Shown here: one piece after another, positions 1 to 7,452 of the stretch
Position numbering within the stretch: the stretch's first letter is position 1
Layout of the letters: every line of letters starts with the position of its first letter
Assembly: GCA_026391655.1 (NCBI GenBank)
Contig: JAPLDR010000018.1
Span: 243,516-283,024, forward strand
Length of the DNA: 39,509 nucleotides
DNA from: Bacteroidia bacterium
Lineage (GTDB): Bacteria > Bacteroidota > Bacteroidia > Bacteroidales > Prolixibacteraceae
Reading direction: 5' to 3'
The notes under the pieces: generated by a model
What the model was told of the DNA's origin: nothing
The model's database searches: none
The model's input: only the letters and a program-made list of their open reading frames with translations
Translations under genes and position numbers: made by a program

Positions 1-459
1 GCCTCGCTACTCGCCACAAGTGCTGCTGTTGGAACTTGTTCTGTAACTACTGATATTGAGGTGATTGAACGGATGAGGTTATTCGGAGAATATGCAGGAA
101 TGGCTTTCCAGATTAAAGATGACTTGTTTGATTACCAAAAGTCGAACCTGATTGGCAAACCTACAGGTAATGATTTGCGTGAAAAGAAAATCACCCTTCC
201 ATTGCTCCACGCGCTGAACAATACCGGAAACGGCGATAAATCGCGTATCCTGAAAATTGTACGCAAGCGTACCAAATCAGCAGCCGATTTTCGCGAAGTT
301 GGTGAGTTCGTGGAGGCCAATGGCGGTTTTAAATATGCCGAAAAAGTGATGCACAGTTACACCGAAAAAGCGATTGCCCAACTTTCGGACTACCCTGAAT
401 CCGAGATTAAAACAGCACTGATAGAGTATGTTAATTATATTACTTCGCGGGTGAGCTAG
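1..459 (+). CDS. Polyprenyl (isoprenyl) diphosphate synthase, 3' part
   Basis: The reading frame is open from base 1, so the start lies upstream of the window; about 152 C-terminal residues are visible. This family condenses isopentenyl diphosphate onto allylic diphosphates to make the quinone side chain or lipid-carrier precursors in the cytoplasm. The second aspartate-rich motif is present as FQIKDDLFDY (DDxxD), followed by the basic GKPTGNDLREKKITLPLL segment that binds diphosphate and closes the active site, and a helical C-terminus. Chain-length specificity is set in the missing N-terminal half, so I give no gene name. It converges on the next gene with about 40 bp between stops. Confidence 0.9.
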   Translation, partial: ASLLATSAAVGTCSVTTDIEVIERMRLFGEYAGMAFQIKDDLFDYQKSNLIGKPTGNDLREKKITLPLLHALNNTGNGDKSRILKIVRKRTKSAADFREVGEFVEANGGFKYAEKVMHSYTEKAIAQLSDYPESEIKTALIEYVNYITSRVS

Positions 460-498
460 AAAAAGGCTGCTAGAGTCTTGCAAGTACTTGTTGTTCTA

Positions 499-1155
499 TC
501 ATTGGACTCGAAATTCAATAGGAATTACGAATCTAACATTCACAGGTTTATCAGCCTGGAAACCAGGTTTCCAAGCTGGCATTTGACTCACAACCCTTAC
601 CGCTTCAGCATCCAGTAGAGGATGAACTCCTCTGACGACCTTTACCCAATCCACTTTCCCTTTTCTGTTAATCACAAAACCAACAAAAACTTTTCCCTGA
701 ATTTTTCTAAAGATAGCTGTTGATGGATATTGCAAATGAGAGTAAATATAATTCCTTACTGACGTTAATCCTCCGGGGAATTCCGGCATCCTCTCTACCT
801 TAGTATATATTGGTTCATCCGCCTCTATATCAGGCTTTGAAGTTAAAATAATCACACCATTTTTACCCATTTTACCCATTTTACCAAATTTTTCCAATGC
901 CTCATCAGGTGTCAGGATAATTGGAGATTTATATTCCTGGGGATTGAGCGATTTGAATTGTTTAAATGTAATCTCTTTATCATCAAGCATTATCATTGCC
1001 TTTTTCCTGACGAAGGGTTCTATTATCGCCGAAATTGAATCTGCGGATATATAAGTGTTCTTATTATCAGGGATTACTTTAGAATCAGCAGGAACCTCTT
1101 GCGATAAAGTGGCAGTAGAAACAAAAAGCAACAGCGAAAAAAGAAGTGTTCTCAT
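499..1155 (-). CDS. Exported TonB C-terminal-domain protein (paralog A)
   Basis: 218 residues with an N-terminal signal peptide (about 1-18, LLLFVSTATLSQ). The middle part (about 50-108) ends in GKMGKNGVIILTSK, resembling the plug-type turn of TonB-dependent receptors. The C-terminal ~90 residues are a TonB_C fold: PEFPGG, then a YPSTA-x-GKVFVGFVINRKG strand pair, then AVRVVSQMPAWKPG. It lacks the N-terminal membrane anchor plus long proline-rich linker of true TonB, so it is probably a periplasmic or envelope protein of unknown role. The neighbour at 1259-1924 is a diverged tandem copy. Both have the same promoter arrangement, with ATG 28 bases below the -7 box. Confidence 0.85.
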   Translation of the reverse strand: MRTLLFSLLLFVSTATLSQEVPADSKVIPDNKNTYISADSISAIIEPFVRKKAMIMLDDKEITFKQFKSLNPQEYKSPIILTPDEALEKFGKMGKMGKNGVIILTSKPDIEADEPIYTKVERMPEFPGGLTSVRNYIYSHLQYPSTAIFRKIQGKVFVGFVINRKGKVDWVKVVRGVHPLLDAEAVRVVSQMPAWKPGFQADKPVNVRFVIPIEFRVQ

Positions 1156-1182
1156 AAAGTATAAATCAGGTGGTTAAGATCC

Positions 1183-1190
1183 GAAAGATA
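1183..1190 (-). promoter_or_regulatory. -7 box of TonB_C paralog A
   Basis: The minus strand reads TATCTTTC, 7 of 8 matches to the Bacteroidota -7 consensus TAnnTTTG. It lies 28 bases from the ATG. The bases around it closely match the region in front of the paralog at 1259-1924. Confidence 0.5.
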
Positions 1191-1258
1191 ATTATTTTGT
1201 GTTAAAAAATGCCGGGTAAACCTAATGGTTGCTAAATTTTCATTGGCTGCCTCCCGAT

Positions 1259-1924
1259 TTATTGAATAATAAACCTTAATGGCACTGTGAATAAAGAATT
1301 TACTGCCTTCCCATTATTTTTACCAGGTGTCCAATTAGGCATACTATTAATAACTCTTAATGCTTCTGCATTCACAGAGAAGCTGGGACCATTAACAATT
1401 CTGGCATTGATTATTTTGCCATCTTTGCGAACGATGAAACTTGTAATTACGGTTCCCTGAAGACCGATACTTGTTGCCTCGTTCGGATATCTAAGATTTC
1501 GACTAATAAATTTCATCATTGCTTTTTCTCCCCCAGGGAATTCAGGCTTTACCTCAGGAAAAGTATATATTTTATCATCTGCATTTATATCGCCAATCGT
1601 AGTCGTAGAGGCTTTTGAGGTTAGAATAATAACCCCGTTTTTACCCCTTTTCCCGTACTTTTCCATGGCTGAATCAGGTTTCAACTTTATAATGGATTCG
1701 ATCTGATCCGGATTAATTGCACTGTAAAGTTTACTCGAAATCTCTACTCCTTCAAGTATAATCAGCGCCTTCTTCCAATTAAAAGTTTCAGTTCTCACGG
1801 TTGTTGAATCAGTTGATGCGTTAGAGCTGTTAGTGCCAGAGCTAACTTGTTGATTTTTAGGGACATCCTGTGCTGAAAGAACAGCAGATAGAAAAAAAAC
1901 TAGGATTAAGGTCAGAATTTTCAT
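1259..1924 (-). CDS. Exported TonB C-terminal-domain protein (paralog B)
   Basis: 221 residues from the ATG at 1924. An upstream in-frame start at 1954 is unlikely because the -7 box (1952-1959) overlaps it and because the signal peptide begins at 1924 (MKILTLILVFFLSAVLSA). Architecture equals paralog A: a signal peptide, a Ser/Thr-rich spacer, a plug-like segment ending in GKRGKNGVIILTSK, then a TonB_C domain from KPEFPGGEKAM to the C-terminus. The similarity includes the promoter region, so this is a tandem duplication. Function is unknown; a sensory or envelope scaffold role is only a guess. Confidence 0.85.
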   Translation of the reverse strand: MKILTLILVFFLSAVLSAQDVPKNQQVSSGTNSSNASTDSTTVRTETFNWKKALIILEGVEISSKLYSAINPDQIESIIKLKPDSAMEKYGKRGKNGVIILTSKASTTTIGDINADDKIYTFPEVKPEFPGGEKAMMKFISRNLRYPNEATSIGLQGTVITSFIVRKDGKIINARIVNGPSFSVNAEALRVINSMPNWTPGKNNGKAVNSLFTVPLRFIIQ

Positions 1925-1951
1925 ATATATTTGTTTAGGTGGACTAAATCC

Positions 1952-1959
1952 CAAAGTTA
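1952..1959 (-). promoter_or_regulatory. -7 box of TonB_C paralog B
   Basis: The minus strand reads TAACTTTG, a full match to TAnnTTTG, 28 bases from the ATG at 1924. It supports that start over the longer frame. No clear -33 box is visible. Confidence 0.65.
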
Positions 1960-1971
1960 ATTATTTTGTAT

Positions 1972-2004
1972 AAAAAACACCCGAAAGTTTTAGACTATCG
2001 GGTG
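1972..2004 (-). terminator. Intrinsic terminator after deoC
   Basis: On the minus strand the arms CACCCGA and TCGGGTG (7 bp, 13-nt loop) are followed by TTTTTT. It lies about 32 bases below the deoC stop and would end the VTT-dtd-mazG-deoC transcript. Confidence 0.75.
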
Positions 2005-2035
2005 CATTAAATCAGTATTTTCTTTTTGATTGTCC

Positions 2036-2905
2036 TTAAAAATAGGTCACACTTTCTCCTTTTATTGAGGTAAGCAGATTATTCGCCAATCGGCTGGCTC
2101 CGATGCGAAATAGCTTGTTATTCAGCCATTCATCACCAAGAACTTCCTTCACTATCGCGATATATTTAAGCACATCAGCCGTTTCGGCAATGCCACCTGC
2201 CGCTTTAAAGCCGATCTTTATACCTGTTTTTTCGTAATAGTATTTAATGGCCTGGCACATCACCAATGCAGCTTCGGGTGTAGCTGCAGGCTCTAATTTT
2301 CCTGTTGAAGTTTTAATGAAATCAGCACCTGCCTGCATCGCCAGAATGGAAGCCTTCCAAATATTAGCGTAATTTTTCAATGCTCCGGTTTCCAGAATTA
2401 CCTTCAGGTGGGCTGACCCACACGATCTTTTCAGGATAGTAATTTCTTCGATCACTGAGGGGTAATCTTCGGCGAGAAAATTTCCCAAATTAAGTACAAT
2501 ATCAATTTCTGAAGCTCCTTGTGATACTGACATTTTTATTTCTAACACTTTAACCTCCAAAAAAGTCTGTGACGAGGGGAATCCTGCAGCAACTGCGGCC
2601 AACTTCACTCCTGAAGCCCGGAGATTTTTCTTAACCGATTCAACGAGTGTTGGATAGACGCATATTGCTGCAACGTTTGGTAATCCGGGAAATTCACCGG
2701 GAAAACCTGAAACTTTCAATGCAAATTTTTCGCCCTGAATATGACTGTCTGTCGAATTTAGTGTGGTCAAATCGATGCACGAAAGTGCCAGCTCATACCA
2801 TTCGCGGCTTTTCAATTCCTGCGATTTTTTAACAATTTCAGCAACAGCTTGTTCTACTTCTCCACCCGGGAACTCCCGGTCAACATTACCTAAAAGCCAT
2901 TTCAT
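2036..2905 (-). CDS. deoC: Deoxyribose-phosphate aldolase
   Basis: 289 residues. The enzyme cleaves 2-deoxyribose 5-phosphate to glyceraldehyde 3-phosphate and acetaldehyde in deoxynucleoside catabolism. The Schiff-base lysine is K198 in ADFIKTSTGK and the assisting lysine is K234 in GFKAAGGI; the conserved acidic EIDIVLN strand is near residue 135. It is longer than the ~220-residue enzymes of Bacillus, and the extra length is N-terminal, like the E. coli/animal-type DeoC. It is last in a minus-strand operon, 19 bases after the mazG-type gene, and is followed by a clear terminator. Confidence 0.95.
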   Translation of the reverse strand: MKWLLGNVDREFPGGEVEQAVAEIVKKSQELKSREWYELALSCIDLTTLNSTDSHIQGEKFALKVSGFPGEFPGLPNVAAICVYPTLVESVKKNLRASGVKLAAVAAGFPSSQTFLEVKVLEIKMSVSQGASEIDIVLNLGNFLAEDYPSVIEEITILKRSCGSAHLKVILETGALKNYANIWKASILAMQAGADFIKTSTGKLEPAATPEAALVMCQAIKYYYEKTGIKIGFKAAGGIAETADVLKYIAIVKEVLGDEWLNNKLFRIGASRLANNLLTSIKGESVTYF

Positions 2906-2924
2906 AGTTTTATCGTATTAAAAT

Positions 2925-3266
2925 TTAAGCAAATAGTTTATCATTTTTTAAATGACGAAGCTGATCCCGCTCCGTTTTTTTATCTATATTTTTCATAAAT
3001 GCCTCTGTCAGATCGATCCCGGTCTGGTTGGCAAGGCAAATGATCACCCAAAGTACATCGGCCAGTTCGTCGGCCAGGTCGCCGTCAGATTCACTCTTTT
3101 TCGAGGATTGATCACCATATTTACGGGCAATAATCCTGGCCACCTCACCCACCTCTTCGGTAAGAATGGCCATATTGGTTAATTCGCTGAAATAGCGAAC
3201 GCCGTACTTTGTAATCCACTCGTGAACTGCCGATTGTGCATTTCTGATCGTAATGTCGTCACTCAT
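2925..3266 (-). CDS. MazG-like nucleotide pyrophosphohydrolase
   Basis: 113 residues, one MazG-type all-alpha NTP pyrophosphatase domain. The metal-binding EExxE motif is seen in ILTEEVGEVAR and the paired ExxD motif in LADELADVLW. Such enzymes hydrolyse (non-canonical) NTPs or dNTPs to monophosphates for pool cleaning; the exact substrate cannot be read from sequence. Its start overlaps the dtd stop by 4 bases (ATGA), indicating translational coupling, and deoC follows 19 bases later, so the operon joins nucleotide and aminoacyl-tRNA quality control. Confidence 0.88.
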   Translation of the reverse strand: MSDDITIRNAQSAVHEWITKYGVRYFSELTNMAILTEEVGEVARIIARKYGDQSSKKSESDGDLADELADVLWVIICLANQTGIDLTEAFMKNIDKKTERDQLRHLKNDKLFA

Positions 3267-3718
3267 AAATCTTTGTTTTTGGAATCGATAATGATTGTAA
3301 CCGGTCCGTCGTTGATTAGGCGAACTACCATATGCGCTCCAAATTCGCCGGTTTGAACTTTTATACCCAGATTTTCGGATAGCGTTTCCACAAATAGGTG
3401 ATAAAGCCGAATAGAAATATCGGGAGGGGCTGCATTGATATAGGATGGCCGGTTACCTTTCCTGGTTTTAGCATGTAGTGTAAACTGACTCACAGCGAGA
3501 ATTTCACCCTCAATATCTTTCACCGACAGGTTCATTACCCCGTTAAGGTCATTAAAAATTCGTAATTGGGTGATTTTCTTACAAGTCCATTCGAGATCTT
3601 CATCCTTATCGTCAGTTTCAAAACCGGCCAGTACAAGCAGGCCTTGTTTAATCGACGATTTTAATTCTTCGTCAATCGTAACTGAAGCTTCTGAAACCCG
3701 CTGGATCACAACTCTCAT
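3263..3718 (-). CDS. dtd: D-aminoacyl-tRNA deacylase
   Basis: 151 residues, the usual DTD length. It hydrolyses D-aminoacyl-tRNAs (and glycyl-tRNA-Ala) in the cytoplasm. The N-terminus MRVVIQRVSEASV is diagnostic. The SQFTLHAKTRKGNRP motif carries the Ser-Gln-x-Thr active-site element, and the C-terminal NDGPVTIIID matches the cross-subunit Gly-Pro motif that screens out L-amino acids. It overlaps the downstream mazG-type gene by 4 bases and follows the VTT membrane protein by 22 bases. Confidence 0.95.
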   Translation of the reverse strand: MRVVIQRVSEASVTIDEELKSSIKQGLLVLAGFETDDKDEDLEWTCKKITQLRIFNDLNGVMNLSVKDIEGEILAVSQFTLHAKTRKGNRPSYINAAPPDISIRLYHLFVETLSENLGIKVQTGEFGAHMVVRLINDGPVTIIIDSKNKDL

Positions 3719-3740
3719 AAAACCTGATTTGATTACAAAC

Positions 3741-4184
3741 TTACATCACTGTTTTTAAAACCCCGATAACTGCAAGGTAACGGGCAACTTTACCAATCAG
3801 CATGAAAAACATAGTAAAAGCCGGAGAGATACGAAAAAATCCCAAACCGAGAATTACCAGATCGCCTATGATGGGAACAAACGAAAGTATTGCTGCCAAA
3901 GGTCCAAAACGTTTTAATTTGGGAAGTATAGCATGGATTTTCTCCTCTTTTACTTTCGCGTATTTTTCGATCCATTCCATCTTTCCGAGATATCCCAGGT
4001 AGTAAATGGAGATTCCTCCAAGCATATTTCCCGCTGTAGCTGCTACCAACGAACTGACCACATCAAAACCAGAATAAATCAATAGGGTCAGAACTGCCTC
4101 TGAATTAAAAGGGAAGATTGAACCAGAAAGAAATCCTGCGATGAAAAGTCCGAATAAACCGTATTGATAAAAGAAATCGACCAT
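3741..4184 (-). CDS. VTT-domain (YqaA/DedA-like) inner-membrane protein
   Basis: 147 residues if started at the Met at 4184; a 10-residue longer version starts at 4214. YqaA homologs have about eight residues before the first hydrophobic stretch, and a -7-like box lies at 4191-4198, so I prefer the shorter form. There are several membrane segments with the VTT-type re-entrant features FNSEAVLTLL, GNMLGGISIYYLG and FVPIIGDLVILGLGFF. DedA/VTT proteins act in lipid-carrier or phospholipid scrambling across the inner membrane; the substrate here is unknown. It is first in the operon with dtd, mazG-like and deoC. Confidence 0.8.
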   Translation of the reverse strand: MVDFFYQYGLFGLFIAGFLSGSIFPFNSEAVLTLLIYSGFDVVSSLVAATAGNMLGGISIYYLGYLGKMEWIEKYAKVKEEKIHAILPKLKRFGPLAAILSFVPIIGDLVILGLGFFRISPAFTMFFMLIGKVARYLAVIGVLKTVM

Positions 4185-4190
4185 TGGGAT

Positions 4191-4198
4191 CAAAGATA
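4191..4198 (-). promoter_or_regulatory. -7 box of the VTT-dtd-mazG-deoC operon
   Basis: The minus strand reads TATCTTTG, a full TAnnTTTG match. With the ATG at 4184 the transcript would be nearly leaderless, which is why the match stays uncertain. Confidence 0.4.
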
Positions 4199-4249
4199 AT
4201 GGAATGATCGGCAATTTTTCATGGCATTAAGTGGAGGTTGAATAGTTAT

Positions 4250-4283
4250 AAAAAAAGAAGACAGCTCTGTGGCTGCCTTCTTT
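4250..4283 (-). terminator. Intrinsic terminator after hexokinase
   Basis: On the minus strand AAAGAAG-G-CAGC / GCTG-T-CTTCTTT form an 11-bp stem with one mismatch and a 6-nt loop, followed by a T run. It lies directly below the hexokinase stop and separates it from the VTT operon. Confidence 0.8.
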
Positions 4284-4293
4284 CAGGAATTAT

Positions 4294-5502
4294 TTACGAC
4301 AAAGCCGCTATTCCCGACCCAATCATATTTGCACTTTCTATTTCAGCAATATCCAATTTAATTTTTTTGTGTCCCATTTCGCTAAGCAACTCTTTGAGAG
4401 TGCTTTTCACAACTTTGTTATAGTCTTTGCAACCAATAACTTCGCTCCAGAAAAGGCTACCCTCGGCAGTAATTCTGACTTTTTTAATCGTTTTGTCGTG
4501 TGCGATCAACATATCAATCAACCCGGCAAGCGAGGCTGCAACTAGTTTAGCTGATCTTTTATAGATTTGTTTTGCAACTTTTACGTGTTTATTCTTATGC
4601 TGATCCGGTGTATTAATGATATCTGTAAGCGCCTTTCCGTCCGTGTGTTCATCAAACCCATCTTCAGGGAAAACTTCTCTGAGAATTTGTCCTATGTACA
4701 TTCCGGAAACTGCTTTTTCGAACCGCTGAGATCCTTTATTGTCCGATTTTTCATCGACCAGCTCATCATATTTCGTCAGATGAGGAGGATTAAAATTACC
4801 CGATTCGAGGTTCACCGGTGTGAGACCCTGCCAGTTGAGGCTACTATCGATTTTAGGAATTTTGTTGGCATTAACAAATGCGGCCATATTTGTCCCAGTA
4901 CCCACGATCAAACCGATGTATGCATCAAAATTTGGATTTGTTAATCCTGCAAAAAGACTTGCCACAGTATCATTGATCACTTTAATTCCTGTGAACTCAG
5001 CTTTTCCGGATTTGTTTAGTTGATCAAGAAGTGGTTTTCCTACAGGATTACCAATCATATCCTTAATATCTAAACCTTTAGTCCACTTAAGCAATTCAGC
5101 ATCGCCATTAGGCAAACACTCGGCCGGATAGGAGAAACAGTAACCGATCGGAGCTTTGGCCGGAAGTTCTATCTCATTTACAAATTCAGATTGTTTTGCT
5201 ATTAAATCTTCCTGGGTGAAACCTTTGGTGGTTGTAGCCGATAGTTCTTTGCCTCCCGCTTTTTTGGGCGTAATGTTTGCAACTCCACCGGCAAAATTAA
5301 TAACAGCTGCCCTGTAATTTGTACCACCCCAGTCGAGGACAACGGCCTGGCCTTCAGCACCACACGAAAGCGGGTGAATATATGTCGGAATACTTTTTAT
5401 CTCCGTGTTGTCGTTTTTCAATCCGTTTTCAATTTTATCTTCCAGATCGAGGGCAATATGTTTTAATTGCGCAGTTTTGAGCTTGAATTCGCTTTTTTTC
5501 AT
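4294..5502 (-). CDS. Hexokinase (actin-like ATPase fold)
   Basis: 402 residues, matching the eukaryote-like hexokinase family found in Bacteroidota. It phosphorylates glucose and related hexoses with ATP at the start of glycolysis. Phosphate-1 loop: VVLDWGGTNYRAA (about 54-66). Sugar-binding segment: YCFSYPAECLPNGDAELLKWTKG. Catalytic aspartate in VINDTVASL. Phosphate-2 loop: IVGTGTNMAAF. Adenosine-binding glycines near the C-terminus: MIGSGIAAL. Monocistronic, with its own -7 box 29 bases from the ATG and its own terminator. Confidence 0.88.
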   Translation of the reverse strand: MKKSEFKLKTAQLKHIALDLEDKIENGLKNDNTEIKSIPTYIHPLSCGAEGQAVVLDWGGTNYRAAVINFAGGVANITPKKAGGKELSATTTKGFTQEDLIAKQSEFVNEIELPAKAPIGYCFSYPAECLPNGDAELLKWTKGLDIKDMIGNPVGKPLLDQLNKSGKAEFTGIKVINDTVASLFAGLTNPNFDAYIGLIVGTGTNMAAFVNANKIPKIDSSLNWQGLTPVNLESGNFNPPHLTKYDELVDEKSDNKGSQRFEKAVSGMYIGQILREVFPEDGFDEHTDGKALTDIINTPDQHKNKHVKVAKQIYKRSAKLVAASLAGLIDMLIAHDKTIKKVRITAEGSLFWSEVIGCKDYNKVVKSTLKELLSEMGHKKIKLDIAEIESANMIGSGIAALS

Positions 5503-5530
5503 TATGTTGAATATTAATTTATCTTACAGT

Positions 5531-5538
5531 CAAAGGTA
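5531..5538 (-). promoter_or_regulatory. -7 box of hexokinase gene
   Basis: The minus strand reads TACCTTTG, a full TAnnTTTG match 29 bases from the ATG at 5502. A -33 element is not obvious. Confidence 0.65.
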
Positions 5539-5590
5539 TTAAAAAGTTATGAAGCACATCTTTCTTGTAGCATTTTGACATTTATTTATT

Positions 5591-6094
5591 TCAGATGTAT
5601 TTAATTATCTGCCACGCTGCCAGTTTTAGCTCCCATTTTATGGCGTGCACCGGACTGGTTGAGGGCAGAATCTGGTTGGCAAGAGTAATGTCTGCAAAAT
5701 ACTTCCTGAAATACCTGGCCGAACCCTTGCCGTTGAAAATGATCTTTGCAACGCAAGGATGTAAGGAAAGAAATGAGTGAATATCATTTGGTTGTTCCAT
5801 CTTGATATCGTTGTCGAGACTTGATCTCCTTTCGCACGTGCTCAGAACATCCCAGAGGGCAATCCTGTGTTGGAGCAGTACATTTCTTCGGACTTGATAA
5901 TCAGTTGAAAAAGGTAGGTCCAGTAAATTAAATACGATCTTCCAGAACGCATTTTGCGGGTGGGCGTAATAGGCGTTTGCCTTCAATGATTCTTTTCCGG
6001 GAATCGTTCCCAGAATCAGCACCTTACTTTGGGAATCTGCTATGGGTGCAAATGAATATATTGGTAAATCTGTTTCCTGATTTTCGCTGATCAT
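5591..6094 (-). CDS. DNA-deoxyinosine (hypoxanthine) glycosylase, UDG superfamily
   Basis: 167 residues from the Met at 6094; an in-frame Met at 6124 adds 10 residues but lies only 8 bases from a full -7 box. It removes deaminated bases from DNA. The UDG-type motif is KVLILGTIPGKESL, followed by the family signature YYAHPQNAFWKIVFNLL, the helix RRNVLLQHRIALWDVLSTCER, and the C-terminal loop LPSTSPVHA, which places it in the hypoxanthine/inosine-acting branch rather than classical Ung. Substrate preference is inferred from the family. It diverges from rbfA across a 125-bp spacer. Confidence 0.82.
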   Translation of the reverse strand: MISENQETDLPIYSFAPIADSQSKVLILGTIPGKESLKANAYYAHPQNAFWKIVFNLLDLPFSTDYQVRRNVLLQHRIALWDVLSTCERRSSLDNDIKMEQPNDIHSFLSLHPCVAKIIFNGKGSARYFRKYFADITLANQILPSTSPVHAIKWELKLAAWQIIKYI

Positions 6095-6131
6095 ATACCG
6101 GTAGAGCTGTTTTTCTGCTTTCAAACAGAGA

Positions 6132-6139
6132 CAAAGGTA
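6132..6139 (-). promoter_or_regulatory. -7 box of DNA glycosylase gene
   Basis: The minus strand reads TACCTTTG, a full consensus match. Its distance to the Met at 6094 is typical of this window, whereas the Met at 6124 would leave almost no leader. Confidence 0.55.
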
Positions 6140-6193
6140 GAGTTTAACCGGAAAAGATAATTGTTGAAATCTTCAGAACCCGCTGATTTTATT

Positions 6194-6201
6194 TATTTTT
6201 G
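6194..6201 (+). promoter_or_regulatory. -7 box of the rbfA operon
   Basis: TATTTTTG matches TAnnTTTG and lies 19 bases before the ATG at 6220. It overlaps the TTG that would begin the longer rbfA frame, arguing for the 6220 start. Confidence 0.55.
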
Positions 6202-6219
6202 CATCATATACGATCAAAG

Positions 6220-6561
6220 ATGGAACAATATACAACAAGACAAAATAAAATCGGAAGGTTGATTCAAAAAGAGTTGAGTGAACTTTTACGACGCGACACT
6301 CAGGTTTTGGCAAAAGGACGGATACTTTCTCTGACTCAGGTTCGGGTTACTCGCGATATGTCGCTGGCCAGGTGCTACCTTAGCATTTTCCCTTCATTCG
6401 GAGCAGAAGAAGTGATGGCCGATATTAAACTTCATAAGGGTAAGTTACGGGGCGATCTTGGAAATATTGTACGTTTCCAGTTGCGACATGTTCCCGAACT
6501 CGAGTTTTTTCTGGATGACAGTCTCGATTATATTGAAAAGATTGATAAGCTTTTACATTGA
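6220..6561 (+). CDS. rbfA: 30S ribosome-binding factor A
   Basis: 113 residues from the ATG at 6220; a frame from TTG at 6199 overlaps the promoter. RbfA binds the 30S subunit during late assembly and 16S rRNA 5'-end processing, and helps cold adaptation. Family features: TTRQNKIGRLIQKELSELL at the N-terminus, then the KH-like fold with LSLTQVRVTRDMSLARCYLS and the C-terminal LRHVPELEFFLDDSLDY. It leads a plus-strand operon with a methyltransferase (47 bp) and a lipoprotein-export-type permease (19 bp). Confidence 0.93.
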   Translation: MEQYTTRQNKIGRLIQKELSELLRRDTQVLAKGRILSLTQVRVTRDMSLARCYLSIFPSFGAEEVMADIKLHKGKLRGDLGNIVRFQLRHVPELEFFLDDSLDYIEKIDKLLH

Positions 6562-6608
6562 ACCTTTAACCCCAATCCTGACAAATCATTGAATTAAAAA
6601 AGTTCGTT

Positions 6609-7433
6609 ATGGAGTACGATCCTATTAAAAGGCGACTTGGAAATGTTTTCAACCGAACCCCGTTTTTGCGAAAACTTTTTTATTCACTTCTTGATCTTCT
6701 TCTGCTTCGGGCATGGCACGTCTTTAAAGAGTTAAGGTCATTGAAAAAGAGATCTTTCTCTGGTAAAATCAGAATTCTGGATGCTGGTTCAGGATTTGGG
6801 CAATATAGTTATCGTTTGAGCCGGATTTTCGCTGGTTCCATCATTAAAGGGGTTGATGTAAAGCAAGAGCAGATCGATGATTGTAACCGGTTTTTTAATT
6901 CAGCAGGATTGCAGGAAAGGGTGAATTTTGAATATGCCGATCTCACTGAATATTCTGAACCATATAGTTACGATCTAATTCTTTCCGTAGATGTCATGGA
7001 GCATATCGAAGAAGATGAACTGGTTTTTAACAACTTTTATAAATCCCTCCGGAATAATGGTGTACTCCTGATTTCAACTCCTTCCGATCAGGGAGGTTCC
7101 GACACAAACGATCACGACCAGGATGCTGTTCATGGTTTTATCGAAGAACATGTTCGTGATGGATATGGAATCGACGATATTTCCCAAAAATTAAATCACG
7201 CCGGCTTTTCGGATGTTGAGGTGCGTTATACTTATGGTACAACGGGTTCTCTTTCGTGGAAGTTTTCGATGAAATACCCGATTTTAATGCTGGGCAAATC
7301 GAAATTATTTTTTATCCTCTTGCCGTTATATTACCTGATAACCTTCCCGTTTTGTGTCATACTCAATTATTCTGATGTAATTTTTCGTCATAAAAAAGGT
7401 ACTGGTTTATTGGTGAAGGCATACAAAAAATGA
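6609..7433 (+). CDS. Class I SAM-dependent methyltransferase
   Basis: 274 residues. The SAM-binding motif I is ILDAGSGFGQYSYRLSR (about 56-72), followed by the acidic motif II IKGVDVKQEQI and the post-motif LILSVDVMEHIEEDE, as in UbiE/COQ5-like methyltransferases. A hydrophobic stretch near residues 230-255 (LFFILLPLYYLITFPFCVIL) suggests attachment to the inner membrane. The acceptor cannot be read from sequence; the position between rbfA and a membrane permease, plus the membrane segment, favours a lipid- or envelope-linked substrate, but this is inference. Confidence 0.85.
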   Translation: MEYDPIKRRLGNVFNRTPFLRKLFYSLLDLLLLRAWHVFKELRSLKKRSFSGKIRILDAGSGFGQYSYRLSRIFAGSIIKGVDVKQEQIDDCNRFFNSAGLQERVNFEYADLTEYSEPYSYDLILSVDVMEHIEEDELVFNNFYKSLRNNGVLLISTPSDQGGSDTNDHDQDAVHGFIEEHVRDGYGIDDISQKLNHAGFSDVEVRYTYGTTGSLSWKFSMKYPILMLGKSKLFFILLPLYYLITFPFCVILNYSDVIFRHKKGTGLLVKAYKK

Positions 7434-7452
7434 CTAATAATCGACTTAGGAC

